DNA of 42,136 nucleotides, taken from contig JAHLFT010000094.1 of NCBI GenBank assembly GCA_018883635.1, forward strand, positions 1 to 42,136, read 5' to 3'. Origin of the DNA: Candidatus Lactobacillus pullistercoris (GTDB lineage Bacteria; Bacillota; Bacilli; Lactobacillales; Lactobacillaceae). Positions 1 through 9,223 of the stretch are shown in pieces (position 1 is the first letter of the stretch; each line of letters begins with the position of its first letter). The notes under the pieces are model-generated. The model worked only from the letters and a program-made list of their open reading frames with translations, was not told the origin of the DNA and did no database searches. The translations under genes were made by a program, and so were the position numbers.

Positions 1-23
1 TTTTAGTTATTTTGGAGGAAAAG

Positions 24-656
24 ATTAAGAAAAAAATATCCCTATTTTTTGCAGTAATTGCAACTGTTTTTTGCAGTTTTTGCTTTTAATTCATTGCTAA
101 GGCAACAGGTTGGCATCACGGTCGTTACTACGTTAGAAATTTCAATAATGATGTCGTAGTTTATAAAATCGATCTTGTAGGCGGTCATTTAATCGATAGC
201 AAGAGTAGAGCACACAAATTAAAGTTGACCAAACGTGGTAATCATACTCGTGCCGCTAATCGTGTAGCAAAAGTTATTGCCAAATATTCTACTGGAAAAA
301 GCGATCTTGAACGGGTAGATAAAGCTGCTTACTACGTGTCATTATTTGCAGATCGTGACTGGTATACAATGAAAGGTCGCTATTATGATAAGGCATATGG
401 CGTATTTATTGCTAAAGAATTCTCATGTGCTGGTATTGCCGATGCACTTCAAAAAGTTTTGCATTATATGGGCTTTAAAGCAAAGCATGTCAATAAAAAT
501 AAATTTACTCACCAATGGTGTACGCTAAAAATGGATGGACACCGTGGTTATGCTGATGGACAAGCCGGTTTCGCTAATTATGGTAGATACTTCACTAAAA
601 AGAACCAGATGATTTTAACACCATCAAATTCAATTTATTTCAAAAAGTTGAATTGA
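24..656 (+). pseudogene. secreted transglutaminase-like protein, frameshifted in the signal peptide
   Basis: A GGAGG site at 14-18 precedes a coding region that opens with a Lys-rich, hydrophobic signal peptide (KKKISLFFAVIATVF). The frame then stops at 87-89. Removing one T from the T-run near 65-70 and adding one base near 95-96 restores a continuous frame through the signal peptide into AKATGWHHGRYYVRNF and on to the stop at 654-656. The expected first codon at 24-26 reads ATT, not ATG. The C-terminal part has a Cys in FSCAGIADALQ, a His in THQWC and an Asp in YADGQ, in the order and spacing of the Cys-His-Asp triad of the transglutaminase/papain-like fold. In lactobacilli such small exported proteins are usually cell-wall or extracellular enzymes of unknown substrate. 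The intact part could be read from the TTG at 225, but that start has no ribosome site and would lose the export signal. Whether this is a true pseudogene or sequencing error cannot be told from the sequence. Confidence 0.6.
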
Positions 657-680
657 ATGATTTAAAATCAGAACAAAAAT

Positions 681-724
681 AAAAAAGGATTGCTCAAGAA
701 ATTTTATCTGAGTAATCCTTTTCT
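681..724. terminator. bidirectional hairpin terminator
   Basis: AAAAGGATTGCTCA at 683-696 pairs with TGAGTAATCCTTTT at 709-722. A/T-runs on both sides let it end the upstream plus-strand gene and the converging minus-strand gene. Confidence 0.85.
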
Positions 725-1238
725 ATTTACTTAATTTATGTACTTTATGTGCCAAAACCATTTCTTTATTACGGTCTTCATAGATGACATCCTTAACATA
801 ATTCCAAGGAGCCATCAATGGAGCCTTATTATTCTTGCGGAAAAGAAAATCAACATGGTCTTTTTCAAGATGGTGCAAATAACGTTTAGCATTTTGAATT
901 TGAGTATAATGTTTAATATTTAATCTAGGTTCAAAATCAATAATCTTGTGGTCTGCATTAAAGATCGGCTTTACTTTATGATGCCAATCTTCAATCTTAT
1001 CGATGTGATTACTTACTTTTTTAACAGCATTTACAATGTTTTCTTTAGTGGCTAAACTTTTCTGATCTTTAAATTCCGCATTTTGATCAAGATAATAGTT
1101 TCCTAAACCATCTTGCCGGTATAAACGGATCTTTTTAAAGGATTTATTTTTCTTATCCATTCTAACTTCGATTACGTCACCGTTGGTATGGTTCATCAAG
1201 TACATGTGATGCTTTCTAGTATAATTTATCTTTTTCAT
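723..1238 (-). CDS. hypothetical cytosolic protein, about 171 aa
   Basis: I do not recognise this family. The product is very rich in Lys, His, Asn and Asp, has no signal peptide or membrane segment, and carries a run of charged helices (for example DKIEDWHHKVKPIF and RYLHHLEKDHVDF). The frame could open at the GTG at 1253, but that GTG is part of the AGAGGTGA ribosome site, so the ATG at 1238 (MKKINYTRKHHMYL) is the better start. A promoter lies just upstream at 1289-1317. The gene is a single unit, convergent with the transglutaminase-like gene and divergent from ackA. Base composition matches the surroundings, so nothing points to recent transfer. The opening NYTRKHHMYLMNHTNGDVIEVRMD looks like a small beta-rich head, but I can assign no function. 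Confidence 0.7.
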   Translation of the reverse strand: MKKINYTRKHHMYLMNHTNGDVIEVRMDKKNKSFKKIRLYRQDGLGNYYLDQNAEFKDQKSLATKENIVNAVKKVSNHIDKIEDWHHKVKPIFNADHKIIDFEPRLNIKHYTQIQNAKRYLHHLEKDHVDFLFRKNNKAPLMAPWNYVKDVIYEDRNKEMVLAHKVHKLSK

Positions 1239-1288
1239 GATCAGAAATTTCACCTCTATATATAAATTATTTGTTTATCTGAAAAGAT

Positions 1289-1317
1289 ATTATAACCATT
1301 TTTTGGCCCAATGTATA
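1289..1317 (-). promoter_or_regulatory. promoter of the 723-1238 gene
   Basis: Read on the minus strand: TATACA, 17 bases, then a perfect TATAAT (1294-1289). It lies about 50 bases upstream of the ATG at 1238. Confidence 0.55.
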
Positions 1318-1525
1318 TTAAGTAAAACTAATTTAATTAAAATTTGATGTAATGTTACAAATTTTTTAAAAACAATAATTTTTTTGATCAAGGATTAGTA
1401 AATTAATTGCAGAAAGCCAAATACTTCTAATGCTATAAGATTAATATTTTTTATAATAACTTGTGAAATAAATAACAGCTCTAAGCCTTGCTAATATAAG
1501 ATCTTTTTTGTTTATCACTAGCATT

Positions 1526-1539
1526 ATTAAGCGCTTACA
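1526..1539 (+). promoter_or_regulatory. possible cre (CcpA-binding) site upstream of ackA
   Basis: ATTAAGCGCTTACA matches the TGWAANCGNTNWCA cre pattern at all positions but the first two. It lies about 40 bases upstream of the ackA start and overlaps where the -35 element would be. CcpA control of ackA is established in Bacillus; here it is inferred from the site alone. Confidence 0.45.
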
Positions 1540-1577
1540 TGTATCATATAGTAAAGGAATAGTTAGGAGATCGTCTT

Positions 1578-2828
1578 ATGAAAAAAATTTTAGCAATTAA
1601 TGCGGGAAGTTCATCATTAAAATTTAAAGTTTTTGCTTTAGACAATGAAGAAGTATTAGCTGAAGGGTTAGCTGATCGAATTGGTATAACTGGTTCAACT
1701 TTTACTATCAAATTGAAAAACGGTAAAAAGCATCAAGAAAAATTGATGATCCCTAATACGCAAATCGCAATTAAAATTTTGCTTCAGAGTCTTTGCTTAT
1801 ATAAAGTCATTGACCAAATGGATGAAATCGCCGGTGTCGGTCATAGAATTGTTGCCGGTGGAGAAGAATTTAAGGACTCCACAATTATTGATGAACATAA
1901 TTTACATAAAATATATGACTTGAAGGATTACGCCCCGCTTCATAATCCTGCAGCTGCAGATGGAATTAAAGCATTTATCCACTTGCTGCCAAATGTTCCG
2001 CAAGTTGGGGTATTTGATACATCATTCCATCAAACAATCGATTCAGTTCATTATTTATACCCGGTTTCTTATAAATATTATGAAAAATACCGTGCCCGTA
2101 AATATGGTGCTCATGGTACCTCAGTTCGCTATGTTACTAAGAGAACAGCAGAATTACTGAAAAAAGATCCGCAAGACTTAAAATTGGTAGTTTGTCACTT
2201 AGGCTCAGGTGCATCAATTACGGCAGTTAAAAATGGTAAATCATATGATACTTCAATGGGTTTTAGCCCCGTTGCTGGGATTATGATGGGAACAAGAGCA
2301 GGCGATGTCGATGCCTCTTTGTTGCAATTTATTATGCAAAAAGAAAACTTAAATATGGATCAAATGATTGATCATTTGAATCACGAATCAGGTTTAAAAG
2401 GCGTTTCAGGAATTTCATCTGATATGCGTGATTTAGAAAATAATGACGATTCTCGTGCCAAACTTGCAAGAAAAATGTTTATTGACCGAGTTGTGCGTTA
2501 CGTTGGTGCTTATATTGCTGAAATGCAGGGAACTGACGCGATTGTCTTTACTGCCGGTATTGGTGAACATGATGCTGGAGTTAGAAAAGGCGTCATGAAG
2601 TCTTTTGAATTTTTAGGATTAAAGCCAGACTGGGATGCCAATAAGCAAAATGGTGAGCACTTTATTTCAAAACCTGATTCTAAAATTAAGGCTTTGATCG
2701 TGCCAACTGATGAAGAATTAATGATTGAGCGTGATGTTATTCGCGTAGCTCATTTAGATGATGATCAAGGTGGCAGTGATTTACCACCGGATAAATCTAA
2801 GAAACAAACTTTTGTTGCTCATAGATAA
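1578..2828 (+). CDS. ackA: acetate kinase
   Basis: Acetate kinase transfers phosphate between acetyl phosphate and ADP, giving ATP and acetate in the cytosol; with phosphotransacetylase it forms the acetate branch of fermentation. Family motifs appear in order: INAGSSSLKFK at residues 6-16, VGHRIVAGG near 93, HNPAAADGI near 123, VFDTSFHQT (catalytic Asp region) near 145, KYGAHGTS near 177, CHLGSGAS near 207 and FTAGIGEHD near 327. Length is 416 aa, somewhat above the usual 395-400, because of a polar tail (DDDQGGSDLPPDKSKK) after the normal C-terminus. The start is supported by TTAGGAGA eight or nine bases upstream of the ATG. No pta gene is adjacent. A cre-like site lies upstream. The gene ends at a terminator facing the decayed ATPase. 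Confidence 0.97.
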   Translation: MKKILAINAGSSSLKFKVFALDNEEVLAEGLADRIGITGSTFTIKLKNGKKHQEKLMIPNTQIAIKILLQSLCLYKVIDQMDEIAGVGHRIVAGGEEFKDSTIIDEHNLHKIYDLKDYAPLHNPAAADGIKAFIHLLPNVPQVGVFDTSFHQTIDSVHYLYPVSYKYYEKYRARKYGAHGTSVRYVTKRTAELLKKDPQDLKLVVCHLGSGASITAVKNGKSYDTSMGFSPVAGIMMGTRAGDVDASLLQFIMQKENLNMDQMIDHLNHESGLKGVSGISSDMRDLENNDDSRAKLARKMFIDRVVRYVGAYIAEMQGTDAIVFTAGIGEHDAGVRKGVMKSFEFLGLKPDWDANKQNGEHFISKPDSKIKALIVPTDEELMIERDVIRVAHLDDDQGGSDLPPDKSKKQTFVAHR

Positions 2829-2856
2829 GACTAATAATTCTAAAATAAGATACATA

Positions 2857-2898
2857 GAAAAGAGTTTGGAAAGCTATTTTCCAAACTCTTTGTTTTTC
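2857..2898. terminator. bidirectional hairpin terminator after ackA
   Basis: AAAGAGTTTGGAAA pairs with TTTTCCAAACTCTTT around a four-base loop, followed by a T-rich tract at 2891-2898. It serves ackA on the plus strand and the converging ATPase remnant on the minus strand. Confidence 0.85.
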
Positions 2899-5399
2899 TA
2901 TTTAAAGTTAAGCAATATCGGTAATTTGTGTTGTCTGTTTTTCTTGAACAATTTGCTAATTTCAACGTGCACAATTGATAATACTGCTAAACATATAGTG
3001 ATAATCCATTGAGCAGGGCTTAAACTAGTAAGATGAAAAATCCTTTGCAAGCTAGGAATAAATAAAATTAATCCCATAAAAAAGGCCGAAATGATAAAGG
3101 AAATACAGAGCCATGGATTAAAGTTGCCATTTCGTTTCCAAAGTGGATCAGTATTTGAATGCTGATTAAATGAACGAATCATTTGGGAGACTGCTAATAC
3201 ACTGAAAGCCATTGTTTGGCCAGTAATGGTGTGCACGAATCCAGTAGGCAGTTAATGTTAAAAGAGCTACAAATAATCCCTGACTAATCACACGCCAGAC
3301 TAAATCTTTTTCGAAAACTGTACCTGTTTTAACAGGCTTGTGTTTCATGATATTTAGGACTGGCTAGATCAACCCCAGAGCTAAAGCAGGCAGAGTAGCA
3401 GTAGCTAAGTTAACCCAGAGGATGTGCAGTGCTAATAGTGGCGCATTCCAGTTAAAAATTGTGGCAATTGCTAAAGTGGAAATTTCGGCGACATTTCCAA
3501 CTAATAAAAATTGAATGATCTTTTGTATATTCCTGTATACACGCCGTCCTTCTTTAATTGCAGTTACAATAGTCGTAAAGCTGTCATCTAATAAAATCAT
3601 ATCAGCGGCATTTTTAGCTACGTCACTACCATTAATTCCTATAGCTACGCCAATATCGGCAGCTTTTAATGCAGGGGCATCATTAACGCCATCACCTGTC
3701 ATTGCGGTAACTTCACCGCATCTTTTTAAACTTTGAATAATTCGTAATTTATCTGCGGGAGAAACTCTAGCAAAGACCGTTGTCCTTTTAAGGATTAAAT
3801 CTAATTCTTGATCAGACATTGCATCTAATTCCTGTCCTGAAATAGCAAGATCACCTGAGTGGTAAATATGAAGGTCTTTGGCAATTGCTAAAGCAGTGGT
3901 TTTGTGATCGCCTGTAATCATAACAGTTTTAATTCCAGCGCTTCTGCAAGTTTCGACTGCTTGGATAACTTCTGGTCTTGGTGGATCAATCATACCCATT
4001 AAGCCAATAAAAGTAAGTTCGCTTTCTAAATCACAATTTAATTCGTCTTTTGTGATGTCTTTTCGAGCAAGTCCTAAAACTCACAAGGCATTTTGTGATA
4101 TTTGCTCATTGAGAAAGAGAATTTGTTGTTTATCTTTTTCAGTTAATAGCCGCTTGCCATTAGGAGTTAAAAGATATTTTGATTTTGCTAGTAGCTCGTC
4201 AATCGCTCCTTTAGTGTAGGCGATTTTTTTCCTTATTAATTAAATGAACAGTTGTCATCAATTTACGCTCAGAATCAAAAGCTTGTTCCTTGATGCGAGG
4301 ATACATTTTTCTAAGCTGGTTAACGCTCAAACCAGCTTTTTTACTTAATGAAAGGAGGGCACCTTCTGTTGGATCACCGATTAATTCATTATTCTTTGCA
4401 TTATATGAAGCATCGTTACGGAGAAGTGCCGCTAAGATTAATTCTTTGCTTATTTTATCGCTGGTTAGATCTTTAATTTTAGTAGTCTTATTCGTACTAA
4501 AATTTTCAGCAAAAGCTAATTCAGTAACCGTCATTTTATTTAAAGTTAAAGTGCCTGTTTTATCAGTACAAATAACGGTGGCATTGCCTAAAGTTTCAAC
4601 AGCAGGAAGTTTTTTGATTAAAGCATTTTTCTTAGACATTCGTTTAACACCTAGTACCATAACGATACTTGCAGTAGCAGGTAATCCTTCTGGAATAATT
4701 GAAATGTCCAGCGAGATTGCTACTAAGAATTGTGGTAATAATGGTCGACCATACAATAAGCCAATAGAAAAAATTGCTGCACAAATGATTAAACCAACGA
4801 ATGTTAAAATTTTACCGGCAGAATTTAGTTTCTTTTTGAGGGGAGTTTCACTGTCATCTTGCTGTTCCAGCATATTAGCAATTGCACCCATTTCAGTTGC
4901 CATTGCTGTAGCGGTAACGATTCCTTTTGCGCGGCCATAGGTTACAATTGAAGATGCAAAAGCCATATTGATACGATCACCTAAGGGACAGTTTAAATCA
5001 AGAATTTTATTTGTAGCGAATGACAGTTGCAACTGGCGCACTAATTTTCTGTAAAGCTTTAAGAGAGGATTGGGATTTCTTTTCCTGGATAATGCCGATT
5101 AAAGCATTAATAATTATGATCAATGAAATGACAATCGCTTCAGGCCACCGCCTTAAAACGGCTGAAATAATACTTGCAGTCATTAGAATAAAAATCATGG
5201 GATCTAAAAGCTGTTCTTTAATCATTTGCCTGATCGATTTATCAGCCTTTTTTCTTAACTCATTTGCTCCCAACTTTTCCAGTCTTTTTCTGCTTTCATC
5301 TTCGGTTAATCCTGCTAAAGATGAATTTAGTTGCTGAATGACATCCTCAGCATTTTCATGATAATAATTTTTATCCCGGTGATTATCCATAAAGGACAA
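2898..5399 (-). pseudogene. P-type cation-transporting ATPase (P2A/Ca2+ type), degraded
   Basis: Pieces of one P-type ATPase lie in order on the minus strand. The cation-ATPase N-terminus is at 5399-5019 (TTG start behind AAAGGAGTGA). It is followed by the M4 motif IIPEGLPA, the phosphorylation site DKTGTLT (Asp codon 4562-4564), MTGDGVNDAPALKAADIGVAIG near 3640-3700, and the C-terminal membrane domain down to 2898. Lesions: the actuator domain with its TGES loop is missing at about 5018, with a frame change; there is an A7-run frameshift near 4231; a TGA interrupts ALxVLGLARKD at 4081-4083; a TAG occurs near 3367, which a pair of one-base changes would also explain; and there is a frame change near 3240. 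The M6 motif reads WVNLATATLP where P2A pumps usually have NLVTDTLP, so a metal-binding Asp is gone too. Intact relatives are close to 900 aa. A working pump cannot be made from this locus. Confidence 0.9.
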
Positions 5400-5413
5400 A
5401 TCACTCCTTTCTT

Positions 5414-5645
5414 TTATAAATAAGCCAGGCGATTAGCCGCTAATTCAGTGTGATATTTAACTACTTTTTGTTTAACTAACATAATTAGGCCATGAATGAT
5501 TGCCCAAGTTTGAATGAATAAATTCTTATTATCAGGTTCGTCTCTTGGCTTTTTTTGCCAGATATCTCATTGTTAATTTATCTACTCCTTGCTTTTCAAT
5601 GATTTCTCGTGCTGTAAATAAAATCTGCTCTTTTCTTTTGTTCAT
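5414..5645 (-). pseudogene. TetR-family regulator with a large internal deletion
   Basis: An ATG at 5645 (minus strand) opens a typical TetR N-terminus, NKRKEQILFTAREIIEKQG followed by VDKLTMRYLAKKA, which is helix 1 and the first helix of the helix-turn-helix. It then breaks near 5547. After a frame change the sequence continues as RDEPDNKNLFIQTWAIIHGL and IMLVKQKVVKYHTELAANRL, a TetR-like C-terminal helix, ending at TAA 5416-5414. The recognition helix and most of the ligand domain, on the order of 100 residues, are missing. The stop lies 15 bases upstream of the ATPase TTG start on the same strand, so regulator and pump probably formed one operon and decayed together. Confidence 0.75.
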
Positions 5646-5691
5646 CTAGGGCACCTTCTATTTATTATTGATACAATTTTAGTGATAAAAG

Positions 5692-5704
5692 TGACATTTC
5701 GTCA
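5692..5704. promoter_or_regulatory. short inverted repeat, possible TetR operator remnant
   Basis: TGACATTTCGTCA is a TGAC-N5-GTCA inverted repeat between the divergent tetR remnant and glyA, where a self-regulating TetR protein would bind. The halves are only four bases, so this is weak. Confidence 0.25.
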
Positions 5705-5720
5705 ACACGATTAAAAGTAG

Positions 5721-5726
5721 TATAAT
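5721..5726 (+). promoter_or_regulatory. glyA -10 element
   Basis: A perfect TATAAT lies 38 bases upstream of the glyA ATG. No good -35 hexamer is visible at the usual distance. Confidence 0.5.
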
Positions 5727-5763
5727 AACTCTTAATAATTAAAGAATTAAGGAGGGCAATTTC

Positions 5764-6999
5764 ATGAAATATGCAGAAAAATCACCAGAATTATGGTCCG
5801 CCATTAAAAAAGAAGAAGAGCGTCAAGAAGACACAATTGAGTTGATTGCATCCGAGAATATTGTCTCTGATGCCGTTCGTCAGGCTCAAGGTTCAGTTTT
5901 AACTAATAAATATGCAGAAGGTTATCCTGGCAAACGTTATTATGGTGGCTGTCAATATATTGATCAGGTTGAGCAACTTGCAATTGATTATGCTAAAAAA
6001 TTATTTAATTGTAAGTATGCTAATGTTCAACCGCACTCAGGTTCACAGGCAAATATGGCAGTTTATAATGCTTTACTAAAACCGGGTGATAAAATCTTAG
6101 GCATGGGAATGGATGCCGGTGGTCACCTTACTCATGGATCCAAAGTTAACTTTTCTGGAAAAATTTTTCATTCATATAGCTATGACTTAAATCCAGATAC
6201 AGAAGAGCTAGATTATGATGCAATTCGCAAGCTTGCCCGTGAAGTTCGTCCGCAATTAATTATTGCTGGAGCTTCGGCTTATAGTCGTGTAATCGATTGG
6301 GAAGCATTTAAGGCAATTGCAGATGACGTTGGTGCATATTTAATGGTTGATATGGCTCATATTGCAGGCCTTGTGGCAACCGGTGCTCATCCAAGCCCAC
6401 TCCCATATGCAGATGTTGTAACGACAACTACGCATAAGACTTTACGTGGTCCACGAGGAGGCATGATTCTTTCTAACAACCTTGATTTAGGCAAGAAAAT
6501 AAACTCTGCTGTTTTCCCAGGTACACAAGGTGGCCCGCTTGAACATGTTATTGCTGCTAAAGCACAAGCATTTTATGAAGATCTTCAGCCAGAATTTACT
6601 GATTATATTAATCAAGTAGTTAAAAACGCTGCTGCGATGGCTGATGAATTTAATAAGAGTGATAATATTCGCGTTGTTTCGGGTGGGACAGATAATCATC
6701 TGATGATTATTGATTTGACTAAGACGGAAATAACTGGAAAAGATGCACAAAACCTACTTGATTCAGTCAATATTACAACTAATAAAGAATCAATTCCTGG
6801 AGATAAGCGCAGTCCATTTGTAACTAGTGGTTTGAGACTTGGTACGCCTGCAATTACTAGTCGCGGCTTTAAAGAAGCCGATGCAAGACAAGTTGCTGAT
6901 ATTATTATTGATGTTTTGAATAATGCTACTGACCAATCAGTTTTAGCAAAAGCTAAAGAGCAAGTTAAAAAATTGACTGACAAACATCAAATTTATTAA
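5764..6999 (+). CDS. glyA: serine hydroxymethyltransferase
   Basis: This PLP enzyme interconverts serine plus tetrahydrofolate and glycine plus 5,10-methylene-tetrahydrofolate, and is the main source of one-carbon units for purines, dTMP and methionine. Visible family features are [11 protein letters not shown] near the N-terminus, [14 protein letters not shown] near residue 55, [14 protein letters not shown] near 119, [17 protein letters not shown] near 197, and the PLP lysine motif [15 protein letters not shown] near 220-234. Length, 411 aa, is normal. The ATG at 5764 follows AAGGAGGGC at an ideal distance. It is a single-gene unit with its own -10 element and a strong terminator. The decayed tetR/ATPase pair is divergent and functionally unrelated. 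Confidence 0.98.
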   Translation: MKYAEKSPELWSAIKKEEERQEDTIELIASENIVSDAVRQAQGSVLTNKYAEGYPGKRYYGGCQYIDQVEQLAIDYAKKLFNCKYANVQPHSGSQANMAVYNALLKPGDKILGMGMDAGGHLTHGSKVNFSGKIFHSYSYDLNPDTEELDYDAIRKLAREVRPQLIIAGASAYSRVIDWEAFKAIADDVGAYLMVDMAHIAGLVATGAHPSPLPYADVVTTTTHKTLRGPRGGMILSNNLDLGKKINSAVFPGTQGGPLEHVIAAKAQAFYEDLQPEFTDYINQVVKNAAAMADEFNKSDNIRVVSGGTDNHLMIIDLTKTEITGKDAQNLLDSVNITTNKESIPGDKRSPFVTSGLRLGTPAITSRGFKEADARQVADIIIDVLNNATDQSVLAKAKEQVKKLTDKHQIY

Positions 7000-7013
7000 A
7001 AAGATTATTAATT

Positions 7014-7080
7014 ATAAAAATAGTGAGAAAATAATTCTTGATTTTTAAAAATAAAAATTATTTCTCACTATTTTTATTTT
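7014..7080 (+). terminator. glyA terminator
   Basis: AAAAATAGTGAGAAAATAATT near 7016-7036 pairs imperfectly with AATTATTTCTCACTATTTTT near 7057-7076, followed by a T-rich tract. Confidence 0.8.
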
Positions 7081-7139
7081 TACTTCATTAGTATGGATTT
7101 GTTATAATTAAGCCCATAATTATGTGAAGTGAGAGTAAA

Positions 7140-8737
7140 ATGAAGCAAAAAAAATTCATCAAATTAGTCTTTTTTCAGCAATTATGTTGGCCTTGAATTC
7201 TTTAATTGGTTCTGGCTGGCTTTTTGGCTCTGGTTCTGCAGCTAAGATTGCTGGACCAGCCGCAATTATTTCCTGGATTTTAGGTGCAATTATTATCATT
7301 GCGATTTCTTTAACCTATGTTGAATTAGGTTCAATGTTTCCTGAAAGTGGTGGGATGAGCCGTTATGCTCAATATAGTCATGGTCCACTTTTAGGTTTTA
7401 TTGCAGCCTGGGCAAATTGGATTTCGCTTGTCACCTTAGTTCCGATGGAAGCTGTTGCAGCAGTTCAATATATGTCTTCTTGGCCTTGGTCTTGGGCAAA
7501 CTGGACGCATCATTTTATTCATGATGGAAATATTACCTTTGAAGGATTAGGGGTCGTTTTTATTTTTATGGTCGTTTTTACTTTAATTAATTATTGGTCC
7601 GTAAAAATCATGACGCACTTTACCAACTTGATTTCGATTTTTAAAATTTTATTACCAACGCTAACTATTATTGTTTTAATTGCAAGTGGCTTTCATGCGG
7701 AAAATTTTGGCCATAATATACATGAATTTATGCCTTATGGCAGTCGTTCAATCTTTGAAGCAACATCAATTTCAGGAATTATCATGTCTTATGATGCTTT
7801 TCAAACGGTAATTAATATGGGTGGTGAAATTAAAAATCCGCGTAAAAATATTGTTCGTGGGGTTTTAATTTCAATGATTATTACGGCTGCGATTTATGTA
7901 TTATTGCAAGTAACTTTTATTGGAGCAGTTGAACCAAGTACTTTAGCCAAATCTGGCTGGCACGGAATTGACTTTACTTCGCCATTTGCAGATCTTGCTA
8001 TTATTTTAGGGATTAATTGGTTAGTAATTTTGCTTTATTTGGATGCTTTTGTATCGCCATTTGGTACGGGTGTAGCTTTTGTAGCTACTGCTTCTAGAGC
8101 GATGGCGGCGATGACACACACTAAGCACCTACCAGCGTGGCTAGGACGTTTAAATCAAAAATACATGATTCCCCGGTTTGCCATGATAGTTAACTTACTT
8201 TTAGCAATGCTATTAGTCAGTGTATTTAGAAACTGGAATTTGCTTGCCACTGTTATTGCTGCTGCAACTTTGATTGCTTACTTGACGGGACCTGTGACAG
8301 TAATGTCATTAAGAAAAATTGAACCAGATTTAAAACGTCCATTTAAGCCCAACTATATGAAATTCCTTGCACCATTTGCATTTGTATTAACTAGCTTAGC
8401 TATTTATTGGTCAATGTGGCCAACGACAGTACAAGTTATTTTTGTAATTGCATTAGGCTTACCGGTTTATATTTATTATGAAATTAAATATCAGCATTCC
8501 AATTTAAAAACGCAGTTGTTAGATGCGTATTGGTTAATCGATTATTTGATTTTTATTTCGATTATTTCTTATATCGGAAGTAACGGTTTTGGCGGAATAA
8601 ATGTAATAGCTTATCCGTGGGATTTTGTCGTAATTATTATTTGTTCTCTTGCTTTTTATTATTGGGGAATTAAGTCAAGTATGAAAAAAATTGATCCATA
8701 TGCAAAAAAAGTTAATGAGCGACTTAAAAAGAAATAG
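7140..8737 (+). pseudogene. APC-family amino acid permease (YveA-like), 5' frameshift
   Basis: From 7184 on this is an intact 12-helix APC-superfamily transporter: LNSLIGSGWLFGSGSAAKIA is the helix-1 substrate motif, VELGSMFPESGGMSRYAQYS follows helix 2, and KNPRKNIVRG marks the loop before helix 6. It resembles the aspartate:proton symporter YveA group, but the substrate is not certain. The natural start is probably the ATG at 7140 (MKQKK), yet that frame runs into TGA at about 7194. One extra base in the A8 run (7147-7154) gives MKQKKIHQISLFSAIMLALN, or one more T in the T-run at 7169-7174 gives MKQKKFIKLVFFSAIMLALN; both join perfectly to the body. So only one base is missing, in a homopolymer. 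If real, initiation at the ATG at 7184 would drop the cytosolic N-terminus but keep helix 1; no good ribosome site precedes it. Confidence 0.8.
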
Positions 8738-8752
8738 AAGTACAATTTTTAG

Positions 8753-8781
8753 TTGAAAAATAAGTGCTGAGATGGTATCCT
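8753..8781 (+). promoter_or_regulatory. rpmE2 promoter
   Basis: TTGAAA at 8753-8758, a 17-base spacer, then TATCCT at 8776-8781 with a TGG just before it. The predicted 5' leader of about 55 bases can fold (see the findings). Confidence 0.6.
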
Positions 8782-8844
8782 TAGTAACGTTAATCGATTA
8801 ATCTATGATCTGAAAGATGATCATGGCAAAAGGAGTAAAAAATT

Positions 8845-9090
8845 ATGAAACAAGGTATTCATCCAGATTTTCACAAAGTTGTCTTCATGGACTCAGCTAC
8901 TGGTGCTAAGTTCTTAGCAGGTTCAACTTTAAATTCAGAAGAAACTGTAGATTACGAAGGTAACACTTACCCATTGATTCGTGTTGAAATTTCTTCAGAT
9001 TCACACCCATTCTACACTGGTAAGCAAAAGTTTGCTCAAGCAGATGGTCGAATCGAAAAGTTCAACAAGAAGTATGGCTTGAAGAAGTAA
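8845..9090 (+). CDS. rpmE2: 50S ribosomal protein L31, type B
   Basis: This is L31 of the large ribosomal subunit, located near the central protuberance that bridges to the 30S. The protein starts [20 protein letters not shown] and ends FNKKYGLKK. It has no cysteine, so it is the zinc-independent paralogue (type B, YtiA-like). At 81 aa it has normal length for that class. In bacteria that also have a Cys-containing L31, the type-B form is usually induced by zinc shortage; here the strong promoter and isolated position fit it being the only L31, but the rest of the genome is not visible. AAAGGAG lies upstream of the ATG at a good distance. A terminator follows directly. Confidence 0.96.
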   Translation: MKQGIHPDFHKVVFMDSATGAKFLAGSTLNSEETVDYEGNTYPLIRVEISSDSHPFYTGKQKFAQADGRIEKFNKKYGLKK

Positions 9091-9106
9091 TACCTAGTAT
9101 TCTGGT

Positions 9107-9138
9107 GGAAGCAGTCCCATTAGGGACTGCTTCTTTTG
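9107..9138 (+). terminator. rpmE2 terminator
   Basis: AAGCAGTCCC at 9109-9118 pairs perfectly with GGGACTGCTT at 9123-9132 around an ATTA loop, followed by CTTTTG. Confidence 0.85.
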
Positions 9139-9192
9139 TTCCTAGTTAAGTTCATTTGGCAGATGAGCTGAAAGAACGTATAATGGTTGCTG

Positions 9193-9198
9193 TATAAT
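9193..9198 (+). promoter_or_regulatory. murF -10 element
   Basis: A perfect TATAAT lies 26 bases upstream of the murF ATG, with a weak CTGAAA at 9168-9173 as a possible -35. Confidence 0.5.
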
Positions 9199-9223
9199 TA
9201 TGTTTTTATGGGAGTAAAGATAA

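Larger units (their letters stand above)
1254..1577. other. divergent intergenic region, 324 bases
   Basis: Very AT-rich DNA between two divergent genes. It contains the minus-strand promoter (1289-1317), a cre-like site (1526-1539), a possible ackA promoter with TATAGT at 1547-1552, and the ackA ribosome site TTAGGAGA at about 1563-1570. In 1320-1520 I see no open frame with a ribosome site, no repeat and no hairpin of note. Confidence 0.6.

Noticed and set aside
4290..4940. 216-codon plus-strand frame across the ATPase
   Set aside because: It lies antisense to clear P-type ATPase sequence (DKTGTLT, IPEGLPA), has no ribosome site and resembles no protein.
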